NCBI GenBank assembly: GCA_027063065.1
Contig: JAMOSO010000003.1
Location: 12,481-76,480 of the forward strand
Direction: 5' to 3'
DNA from: Planctomycetota bacterium
Lineage (GTDB): Bacteria > Planctomycetota > JAMOSO01
DNA: 64,000 nt
In this document: one piece after another, positions 56,826 through 64,000 of the stretch
Layout: each line of letters starts with the position of its first letter
Position numbering within the stretch: position 1 is the first letter of the stretch
The notes under the pieces: generated by a model
Told to the model about the DNA's origin: nothing
The model's database searches: none
Seen by the model: only the letters and a program-made list of their open reading frames with translations
Program-made: the position numbers and the translations under genes

Positions 56826-58337
56826 ATGCCAGAGCCAACACTACGTGTACAATATCTTGATAAACGCTTCCGCGTTAAATTAAACGAAAAACCTTTAAGC
56901 ATTGGTCGCCTAAAGGAAAATAGACTATGTATTGAGATTGGTTCTATTTCACGTCGACATGCCGTAATAGAATATATTGACAATAAATGGGTTGTAAAAG
57001 ACTTAGACAGCAGTAATGGAATAGTACATCAAGGCAAACAATTAAAAAAATTAATATTAAAAAAAGATATTGAATTTAAACTAGGCGATGCCCTTTTTAC
57101 TGCCTTAATAGATCAAGACGCAAGCAGTAGTGAAAATGACTCCACAGTTACTAAAATTGTTGAAAATAACTCAAAAATTATACCTAGATTAAATACTAAT
57201 TCTAGCGAGATCAAATTAGCTAAAACACAAGAGACTCCACTAAAATCCTTAGTTTCACATAACAACCCAATAAAAATAGGTATAGAAATATGTGGCTATC
57301 GTATCGAAAAAAAACTACACCAAGACAACCTGCAAACTGCTTATAAGGCTCACCAAATATCTATTGATCGCACAGTCGTATTAAAAATACTTAACTCAGA
57401 TCATACATCAAACCCTAAATTTATAGAAAAATTTAACCGACAAGCCAAAATATCTGGTTCTTATAATCATCCAAATATAATACATACATTAGATTGCAAC
57501 CAGATAGATGATCTATTTTTTTATGCTGTAGAATGGGTAGATGGAAAAAATCTAACTCAAGTTTTAAAACGTGAAAAGCGCTTAACCATTAGCCAAAGTT
57601 TAGACATAATTACAAACATTGCCCAAGCTCTAAGTTATATACATCAAAAAGGGGCAACACATCAAAACATCAAACCTAACTCTATTATTATTAAAGAAAA
57701 TGGCGACGCTAAATTAGCGGATGTAGGGTTATTTGCATTATTTGATAGTGATGCTAATCAAAATAGTCGTAAATTGATTGGCGCACCACAATACATGTCT
57801 CCCGAGCAAGCTCGTGGACAACAACTATCTGATAAAAGCGATGTATATTCACTAGGGACAGTTTTATATCATATGGTTACAAATAGACCACCATTTGAAG
57901 GCGACAATCCTATAACAATTATTTCTAAACAAATAAAAAGCTTGCCCAAATCACCTAAAATATTTGACATTACCATCGATGAACAACTAGATAATTTAAT
58001 TATGGAGATGCTTCAAAAAGATCCAAATATGCGACCGTCTATAGACAAAGTTTTAGATCTTTTACCAGATATACACTCTGCAATTACTCCTATGCATATT
58101 AGTGGTGGCAATAGCATAAAAATCAAAAAAAAGAGAAGAAGAAAAATAATCAAAAAAAAATCTAACACGGCAACCATATTATCCATCATAGTTGCTTTTA
58201 TAATAACCTTTATAGCACTTATGATGCTAAACCCTCAACAAAGAGACTTTGCAACAAAAAAAGCTCCTTGGAGCAAAAAAATATTTAAAATGATTGATAA
58301 AATCCATCACAAAAATACATCCGTGCAAATACCGTAA
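56826..58337 (+). CDS. FHA-domain protein with a degenerate Ser/Thr kinase domain (probable pseudokinase)
   Basis: A 503-residue protein. An N-terminal FHA domain (about 1-97) has 'LSIGRLKENRL', 'ISRRHAV' and 'DLDSSNG' intact. A Hanks-type kinase fold (about 155-420) follows, then a Lys/Arg-rich stretch and a membrane helix at about 447-470. In the kinase part the ATP lysine (K187, VVLK) and the 'YMSPEQARG' P+1 region are present. The glycine loop is lost (LHQDNLQTAY), the alpha-C Glu is Gln (Q206), HRD is HQN (279-281), the Mg-binding Asn is Ser (S286), and DFG is DVG (299-301). Catalysis is therefore unlikely. It may act as a phosphothreonine-reading scaffold. Confidence 0.85.
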   Translation: MPEPTLRVQYLDKRFRVKLNEKPLSIGRLKENRLCIEIGSISRRHAVIEYIDNKWVVKDLDSSNGIVHQGKQLKKLILKKDIEFKLGDALFTALIDQDASSSENDSTVTKIVENNSKIIPRLNTNSSEIKLAKTQETPLKSLVSHNNPIKIGIEICGYRIEKKLHQDNLQTAYKAHQISIDRTVVLKILNSDHTSNPKFIEKFNRQAKISGSYNHPNIIHTLDCNQIDDLFFYAVEWVDGKNLTQVLKREKRLTISQSLDIITNIAQALSYIHQKGATHQNIKPNSIIIKENGDAKLADVGLFALFDSDANQNSRKLIGAPQYMSPEQARGQQLSDKSDVYSLGTVLYHMVTNRPPFEGDNPITIISKQIKSLPKSPKIFDITIDEQLDNLIMEMLQKDPNMRPSIDKVLDLLPDIHSAITPMHISGGNSIKIKKKRRRKIIKKKSNTATILSIIVAFIITFIALMMLNPQQRDFATKKAPWSKKIFKMIDKIHHKNTSVQIP

Positions 58338-58340
58338 TTA

Positions 58341-60098
58341 TCAATCTTTAGATAAATGCATAACCACTGATGTTGCACCTAAATTATTTAAATCCATACC
58401 GATTAAAAACTTACTTAAACTATCTGCACCTAAGCAAGACATACCTTTAATGTTAATTTCGCGCATCTGACAAAATTGTTTAAACTCTGCCAAGGTAACA
58501 AAATGATTATTAGGCGTATTGTACCACTCAAACGGTAAATCACCACTCTTTGGCAACCTACCCAACAAGCCTAAGCGTAAACGATGTTTCCAATGAGCAA
58601 AGTTTGGAAATGATATCAATAAATTTTTTGAAACTCGCAATAATTCATCTATAACAAAATCTGGGCGGTTTAATTCTTGTAACGTGCCACTCATAATGGC
58701 AAAGTCATAACTTTTATCTGGTATCATCCCCAACCCATCGGTCAAATCAGCTTGAAATACCGATGTCTCTAACTGATTACAACTAATAATCGAAGATACA
58801 TCAAAATCTATACCATGGCATAAACAGCCCTTTGTTCTATCAAGATAATGCATAAAACTGCCTTCACCGCAACCCAAATCTAAAACACGACTGCCCTTGG
58901 TTATCAACTTGCTCATATCAATTAAATCTGGTCTATCCAATAATGGCACTACTACATCTATTGAATTATGCCCAATTAGAAAAGAGCCAATAACATCAGA
59001 AAGCTCCGCACTCTTTAACAAAAAAGAATCATGCCCGTATGGTGATTGGTGCTCAAAATAACTCACTTGCTTACCCGCACGCATTAAAGCAGACGCCAAC
59101 TCTCGACTTTGCTCAGAAGGATACAACCAATCAGATGACAAAGAGATAAAAAATAAACGCGCCGAGCTATCTTTAAAGGCTTCTTCTAAACTACCTGTTT
59201 TCTCTGTTAAAGAAAAATCATTCATAGCTTTGGTAATATATAAATAAGAATTAGCATCAAACCTATTAATAAAAGATTCTCCCTGATAAGTTAGATAAGA
59301 CTCAATTTGAAAATCTGTACTAAATAACGAACCTTCCATATCCTTACGCCGTTCTCGTCCAAATTTTTCTTCCATTGACTCCTGAGATAAATAAGTGATA
59401 TGCGCTATCATTCGGGCAATTGATAAGCCTGTATGCTCTGTTTTAGTATTGTAATAATCGCCACCATTCCAACTAGGGTCATTCATAATAATTTTACGAG
59501 CAACAATATCAAAAGACAACGCCTGTGCTGACAAACTCTCAGCGGCAGCTAAGCAAATGGCTCTATCAATAAAATTAGGAAAGCTACTGACCCACTCCAA
59601 CACCTGTATACCACCTGCAGAGCCACCAACAACGCCCCATAAATGACTGATGTCCAGCTCATCTAAAAGCATTTTTTGCGCCATAACCATATCCCCTATA
59701 GTTATAGCTGGGAAATCCAAACCGTAAGGTTTATTTGTATCTGGATTTATACAAGCTGGCCCCGTTGTACCCATACATCCGCCAAGTATATTAGTACAAA
59801 TAACATGAAAACGATTAGTATCTATTCCCTTACCAGGACCTATCATGTTTTCCCACCACCCGGCTTTTTTATCGTCTATATGATGCTTCCCAGCAGCATG
59901 AGCATCACCTGTTAAAGCATGGCATATTAATATTACATTATCACCATCTGGAGATTTATTACCATAACGCTCAAAAGCTATACGCAATTTTTTTAGCCTA
60001 CCACCACGTTGCAAAACAAACCCCTCTGGAGGAAGAGAAATATCGCAATATTCGGTTTTAACTAAACCCACACTGTCTTGATTTATATTTTTACCCAT
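58341..60098 (-). CDS. metXW: Fused homoserine O-acetyltransferase MetX and MetW
   Basis: A 585-residue protein. The MetX part (about 1-370) is an alpha/beta hydrolase with the nucleophile Ser in 'GGSAGGIQVLEW', 'ILGGCMGTTGP' and the catalytic His in 'SPYGHDSFL'. The MetW part (about 385-585) is a methyltransferase-like domain with 'GSRVLDLGCGEGSFMHYL', 'SGTLQELNRPDFVIDELLRV' and 'SFPNFAHWKHRL'. MetX acetylates homoserine for methionine synthesis; MetW is usually an adjacent separate gene needed for MetX function in several bacteria. The fusion supports a stable 1:1 complex. It ends 3 bases from the converging FHA-kinase gene. Confidence 0.93.
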   Translation of the reverse strand: MGKNINQDSVGLVKTEYCDISLPPEGFVLQRGGRLKKLRIAFERYGNKSPDGDNVILICHALTGDAHAAGKHHIDDKKAGWWENMIGPGKGIDTNRFHVICTNILGGCMGTTGPACINPDTNKPYGLDFPAITIGDMVMAQKMLLDELDISHLWGVVGGSAGGIQVLEWVSSFPNFIDRAICLAAAESLSAQALSFDIVARKIIMNDPSWNGGDYYNTKTEHTGLSIARMIAHITYLSQESMEEKFGRERRKDMEGSLFSTDFQIESYLTYQGESFINRFDANSYLYITKAMNDFSLTEKTGSLEEAFKDSSARLFFISLSSDWLYPSEQSRELASALMRAGKQVSYFEHQSPYGHDSFLLKSAELSDVIGSFLIGHNSIDVVVPLLDRPDLIDMSKLITKGSRVLDLGCGEGSFMHYLDRTKGCLCHGIDFDVSSIISCNQLETSVFQADLTDGLGMIPDKSYDFAIMSGTLQELNRPDFVIDELLRVSKNLLISFPNFAHWKHRLRLGLLGRLPKSGDLPFEWYNTPNNHFVTLAEFKQFCQMREINIKGMSCLGADSLSKFLIGMDLNNLGATSVVMHLSKD

Positions 60099-60163
60099 AA
60101 TTTGCTTATTCTATATGATTTTCAAGCTTGATTCTAGCCTCTAAAGAAGTTAATCTTCTAAAA

Positions 60164-60517
60164 ATGAATATGCAACTATCAATTAAAGATTTACGAGTCA
60201 ATACAATCATTGGTATCTATCCAGAAGAGCGCACCAAAGCACAAGAGATACTATTTAATATAGATATTATTTTTGATGCCAAAAACCCTGCCAACAGTGA
60301 TAACATTAGCCAAACCATCGACTACTACAAACTAAGCGAAAGCATCGCCGATTTTGTACAAGCAACATCGTATAATTTATTAGAAAAATTAATTTATGAT
60401 ATTTCAACATTTATCATGCAGGATAAACAGATAATATCTTGCCATATTGAAGCTTGCAAAACCCAAATCAAAACACGTGCTAAAAGTATTTCATTAAGCT
60501 TTACAAATTGCCGTTAA
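60164..60517 (+). CDS. folB: Dihydroneopterin aldolase family protein
   Basis: A 117-residue FolB (from ATG 60164; an alternative ATG lies two codons on). It contains 'LRVNTIIGIYPEERTKAQEI', 'IDYYKLSESIADFVQ' and 'NLLEKLIYDIS', which match the FolB/FolX fold and its active-site Glu and Lys region. The expected reaction is dihydroneopterin to 6-hydroxymethyl-dihydropterin in folate synthesis. The sequence cannot exclude FolX-like epimerase activity. No other folate gene is adjacent. Confidence 0.83.
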   Translation: MNMQLSIKDLRVNTIIGIYPEERTKAQEILFNIDIIFDAKNPANSDNISQTIDYYKLSESIADFVQATSYNLLEKLIYDISTFIMQDKQIISCHIEACKTQIKTRAKSISLSFTNCR

Positions 60518-60550
60518 TACCAGTCGTGCATTTGTTGCACAACTGGTATT
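60516..60550. terminator. Bidirectional terminator between folB and the LOG-family gene
   Basis: AATACCAGTCGTGCA pairs with TGCACAACTGGTATT with one mismatch (a G-U pair in minus-strand RNA) around a short loop. It fills the gap between two converging genes. T tracts are weak. Confidence 0.7.
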
Positions 60551-60557
60551 CTAAACG

Positions 60558-61391
60558 TTACAGTTTATGTATTTTACTAAGTTCAGTAATCATATACTCT
60601 ACTGCTTCATCTGGGTCATCTATGATTTTATATAATTTTAAATCTTTATAATCTATCATACCCCACTTTGCCATAGCGTCTAAATTAAGCACTTCATCCC
60701 AATACTGCCTGCCATAAAGTACTATAGGCATTTTTTTGACTGTTTTTTTAGTTTGTACTAAAGTTAAAACCTCAAAAAACTCATCTAAAGTACCAAACCC
60801 TCCAGGAAACGCCATCAAGCCTTTACACAAATATAAAAACCAAAATTTACGCACAAAAAAATAGTGAAAGTCTAAGCACAAGCCAGGGGTTTGATACGGA
60901 TTTGGTTTTTGTTCAAAAGGCAATGAAATATTTAAACCTATAGATAAACCTCCCGCATCATGAGCTCCACGATTGGCTGCCTCCATAATACCTGGCCCTC
61001 CGCCAGAGGCGATAGCAAAATTACACTTTTGCACCTTTGGACTTTGTGCCCATTTGCTAATTTCACAGGCGATATAACGTGCATCTTCGTAATAACGCGC
61101 CATCAATAATTGGGATTCAGCCGTACGTCTTTCTCTCCTCTGCTTTAAAGTAGGCTTAGATAATTTAGAAAATTTAGATTCAATTTCTTTATAATACTTA
61201 CTAGCATCATCGCGCGGTTTTGTTCTTGCAGAACCAAACATAACTATAGAATTTTCAACACCGTATTTTTCAAAGCGAACTTGAGGCGCAATAAATTCTG
61301 CCATAATACGCAATATACGAGCATCGTGGCCTTCCATAAACGCCTTATCAAGAAATGCTTTAACTGGTATCTCTGTATTCTTTTTTGCCAT
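60558..61391 (-). CDS. LOG family protein (TIGR00730-like)
   Basis: A 277-residue protein. The start is ATG 61391 behind GGAGGAAT; an upstream in-frame start lacks support. It has the Rossmann-like lysine-decarboxylase/LOG fold with 'GSARTKPRD', 'ASGGGPGIMEAANRGAHDAG' and the signature PGGFGTLDE. Family members are nucleoside 5'-monophosphate phosphoribohydrolases; some make cytokinins. This is the longer bacterial type with an extra N-terminal helix region. It is transcribed away from the broken repeat gene's terminator. Confidence 0.88.
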   Translation of the reverse strand: MAKKNTEIPVKAFLDKAFMEGHDARILRIMAEFIAPQVRFEKYGVENSIVMFGSARTKPRDDASKYYKEIESKFSKLSKPTLKQRRERRTAESQLLMARYYEDARYIACEISKWAQSPKVQKCNFAIASGGGPGIMEAANRGAHDAGGLSIGLNISLPFEQKPNPYQTPGLCLDFHYFFVRKFWFLYLCKGLMAFPGGFGTLDEFFEVLTLVQTKKTVKKMPIVLYGRQYWDEVLNLDAMAKWGMIDYKDLKLYKIIDDPDEAVEYMITELSKIHKL

Positions 61392-61488
61392 TATTCCTCC
61401 TTGAAATAAAAACCATGCAGTTTTATATAATATATGTATCAAGTTTAATCACATTATTCCTAAAATCAAATTTGCACTTTCACATAAA

Positions 61489-61520
61489 AAAGGCTATGAC
61501 TTTTACAAGCCATAGCCTTT
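61489..61520 (-). terminator. Intrinsic terminator after the frameshifted repeat gene
   Basis: Perfect 10-bp inverted repeat AAAGGCTATG / CATAGCCTTT around a 12-base loop. On the minus strand it is followed by a T-rich run (six T including the stem end). It lies about 28 bases after the restored stop at 61548. Confidence 0.8.
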
Positions 61521-61547
61521 AATATTTACCGTTAAAATAACTATAAA

Positions 61548-62968
61548 TTATTTTAAGAAATTAATTAAACATCCACCACTACTGCCACCATCTAAAGATG
61601 ACGATGTAGAAGAGGTTGACAAAAGCTGGTGAAATTGGAAATGTCACCTCAATAGGCGTAGCAAAGGTCATGCCCGATGGGCCAAATTCAAATACTGAAC
61701 CAGCTTCTTCAAGATCACCCAAAGAGCTATTAACAACAGAGGCTGCTAATGTTGCAGGATTTACATCTGCACCATTGCCATCTTTTACACCAGTACCAAT
61801 AAAGATTTTTAACTTATCAATATTGGGTGTTGTACCAGTAAAGCTTACGTCAGTTCCTGCACTTGCTTTACCCTCAGCATTAGTTGCGCCACCTACTGCA
61901 CCAACAACTGGAATTGTTGTTACTTTAGATTCTAAACGTTTGCGTAAAATACTGAGGCGTGGACCGTTGGCTGCACCATCACCTTTTGAAAAAACAACAA
62001 GTAAGTCTTTTGATGGCGTCATGTAGCCAAAAATCTGATTATTGCCATTTAATTGGTATTCATTTTTTATTGTGTGAGCAAAATACCACCATCGATATAA
62101 AAAACTTTTTCATCAGAACCACCTGCTACACCTGTATTTGTAAAAGTTATATTTTCCACATATCCAGCTTCTGATTTATCATTGTCATCTCTATTGTTTT
62201 CAATATAAACAGCTCTCCAATCACCTTCAAGATCTGCCGTTGTAAAGGTTTTAGATGAGTCATATTTTACAGCAAAATCATAAAAAGCACTCGATCCATC
62301 ATTGCCTGTTTTTAAAAACAGCTCTTTATTAGCTGTCATATGCCCAATTATATAACTGCCTTCCTCATCAAAGGATATTGCACCTAATGAAGAGATAGTA
62401 AATTTATTAGGTGGCGCCCAACTAGGGATACCTTCTGCATTAATTGAGAAAAAACCAGCACTGTGATTATTACTAGAATTTCCTATTTCAAACAAAACCT
62501 CTCCCCATTCACCTTCTAAATCAGATTGGTTATAGGTTGCGCCAGCGCTTTTATTTAAAAAACCAATGCCAGCATAGTCCTGATCGCCAGAACCTGAGTC
62601 TTGCCAAGTATCAAAACCAACTGTTTTATCATTTGATAAAAAACTATTTGGATTAGCAGCATCAACATTTTTTATAGCACCATTAGAATCAATTGTAACT
62701 GGCCCCCTGTTTCAGAAGCACCTGTACTACCCATGCCACTTTCAAGTATATCTATATCAGTAAGAGTATACTTACCATCACTATATACTGCATCTGTGGC
62801 AAAAATATTAAAGTTATTAAGATCATTTACCCCCTTACCAACTTCCACTGAATAAGCAGTCCAACTACCATCTAAATCACTGGTCTGAAACACAACTGCC
62901 TCTGCATTGCCCGCAAACGGTGCCAACAAGGCAAGCCCCATAAAGGCTTTTACTAATAATTTTTTCAT
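61548..62968 (-). pseudogene. Secreted repeat protein interrupted by three frameshifts
   Basis: The ATG at 62968 gives a signal peptide (MKKLLVKAFMGLALL...GNAEA). The frame then breaks near a C5 run (62703-62707), near an A4 run (62080-62083), and near an A4 run (61621-61624). Adding a base at the first two and removing one at the third gives about 473 continuous residues. These carry three repeats of about 95-120 residues, each opening with a variant of SDLDGSW, SDLEGEW or ADLEGDW, with 'GHMTANKEL' or 'GYMTPSKDL' near the end of the second and third. A C-terminal domain with 'FGPSGMTFATPIEVTFP' and a Gly/Ser/Cys tail (DGGSSGGCLINFLK) completes it. This resembles exported surface proteins with a 'choice-of-anchor'-like end. 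It is degenerate, phase variable, or a sequence error. Confidence 0.7.
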
Positions 62969-63100
62969 TCTGTTTTTTCTCCTTTTAACAGATTAAAGTT
63001 TTAGGTATTTACCCCTGATTATTATTTAAATAACACTCTCATGTAACCCGCAACCATAGTAATAAATTGACACTATTAGTTACTCATATAGAATAAAGTA

Positions 63101-64000
63101 ATGCAAAAAATAAAACGAATACCCTACGGCAAATCTGATTTTGAAAGTATTAAACCAGATAATAGATATTATATTGATAAAACACATTTTATCCGTGAGC
63201 TAGAAAAAACCGATTTTACTTTTCTTATCCGTCCACGCCGTTTTGGTAAAAGTCTATTTTTATCAATGCTACATTGTTATTACGATATTAATCAAAAAGA
63301 TAATTTTGAAAGCCTTTTTCAAGGCACATCTATATTAAAAAATCCTACCGAAGAGCGGGCTAGTTATATGATAATGTCGTTTAATTTTTCTGTAGTCAGC
63401 ACTCATAAAGGTAAAGTGCAGGAAAACTTTAATAAACATTGCAAGACTGTTATTGATACTTTTTTAGAGAAATACCGTACATACATACCAAAAAATGTAG
63501 TTAAACAGGCTCTTCAAGAAAAATCAGCTCATGCTAAATTAGCATATCTTGCCACTGCTTTAATTGATAATCCTACCAAAATATACATCTTAATAGATGA
63601 GTATGATAATTTTACCAATACACTACTTTCTGAATACGGAATTGAAGAGTACAATAAAATAGCTAAGGAAGAAGGTTATTATAAATCTTTTTTTAAAACC
63701 TTAAAGGCTATGGCAACTGGCAGCGGCGCAGGACTTGCCAGAATGTTTGTAACAGGGGTGTCTCCCATTACAATGGATGATGTTACTAGCGGAATGAACA
63801 TCGGCGACTCTATCAGCGTAAATCCAACATACAATGAGATTATGGGCTTTACCGAAACAGACATAGAGCAGATGATTGACTATTATACCAGTGTCGGGGT
63901 TTTTAAACTTGATAAGCAACAATCAATTACAACTATGCGTAAGTGGTATAATGGTTATAAGTTTGCCGAATTTGCCAAAAACAGTATGTACAATACAGAT
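63101..64000 (+). CDS. AAA-ATPase-like protein, N-terminal part (runs off right edge)
   Basis: The frame is open from ATG 63101 to the window end (300 codons). The N-terminus 'RIPYGKSDFESIKPDNRYYI' and the P-loop variant RPRRFGKS (residues 44-51) match the AAA-ATPase_like family, which normally ends in a PD-(D/E)XK nuclease-like domain beyond this window. Walker B is IYILIDEYD (161-169); 'FVTGVSPITMDDVTSGMNI' is the most typical family segment. Function unknown; members are often in many copies per genome and AT-rich. It diverges from the frameshifted repeat gene. Confidence 0.9.
   Translation, partial: MQKIKRIPYGKSDFESIKPDNRYYIDKTHFIRELEKTDFTFLIRPRRFGKSLFLSMLHCYYDINQKDNFESLFQGTSILKNPTEERASYMIMSFNFSVVSTHKGKVQENFNKHCKTVIDTFLEKYRTYIPKNVVKQALQEKSAHAKLAYLATALIDNPTKIYILIDEYDNFTNTLLSEYGIEEYNKIAKEEGYYKSFFKTLKAMATGSGAGLARMFVTGVSPITMDDVTSGMNIGDSISVNPTYNEIMGFTETDIEQMIDYYTSVGVFKLDKQQSITTMRKWYNGYKFAEFAKNSMYNTD

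Noticed and set aside
1-64000. CRISPR arrays, insertion sequences, prophage or attachment sites
   Set aside because: No regularly spaced direct repeats, transposase or integrase sequences, or phage genes were found on reading both strands.

Overview
The window is a low-GC (by eye mid-30s %) stretch of a Gram-negative bacterial chromosome made almost entirely of housekeeping genes. Lipid A synthesis (lpxD, lpxC-fabZ, lpxA, lpxB), BamA and a Skp-like chaperone show an outer membrane. A flagellin with a sigma-28-type promoter and a type IV pilin show surface appendages. An LpxC-FabZ fusion, a long-form PurF, a three-helix SecE, FHA-domain proteins and prepilins without glycine before the cleavage site suggest the Bacteroidota/Chlorobiota or PVC (for example Lentisphaerota or Kiritimatiellota) part of the tree. 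No rRNA is present, so the placement is inference.

Left part, all minus strand (1-16 kb): four tRNAs (Thr-Tyr-Gly-Thr), tuf, rpmG, tRNA-Trp, secE, nusG, rplK, rplA, rplJ, rplL, rpoBC, rpsL, then the start of the S10 operon (rpsJ, rplC). The beta and beta' subunits of RNA polymerase are one 2617-residue protein. rpsG and fusA, usually between rpsL and rpsJ, are absent; a terminator and a separate promoter sit there instead. A Na/Pi cotransporter lies upstream of the tRNA cluster.

16-24 kb: flagellin (minus strand) with a sigma-28 promoter and CsrA-like sites in its leader, divergent from a type IV pilin whose upstream region has TGTC boxes and a partial sigma-54 element. Then recR, rpoN, comF and purF run on the plus strand.

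24-36 kb, minus strand: a pyrimidine operon (pyrG, carB, carA, a Dabb protein) and an operon of a stand-alone response regulator, a membrane coiled-coil protein, an unannotated 46-residue membrane protein, mreB, mreC and a large two-FHA membrane protein. This second operon looks like a signal-linked cell-shape module and is one of the most novel items here.

36-53 kb: smpB, a cell-wall amidase, uxaC, then a long plus-strand run: prs, rplY, pth, rpsF, ssb, rpsR, rplI, dnaB, bamA, skp, lpxD, lpxC-fabZ, lpxA, lpxB, a pseudopilin and a TonB-like protein.

53-64 kb, mixed strands: mgtC-like, tsaE, a methyltransferase, an M48 protease, yebC with an unknown partner, an FHA protein with a kinase fold that has lost its catalytic residues, a MetX-MetW fusion, folB and a LOG-family protein. 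After these come a secreted repeat protein interrupted by three frameshifts and a partial AAA-ATPase-like gene at the right edge. No CRISPR array, insertion sequence or prophage was seen.
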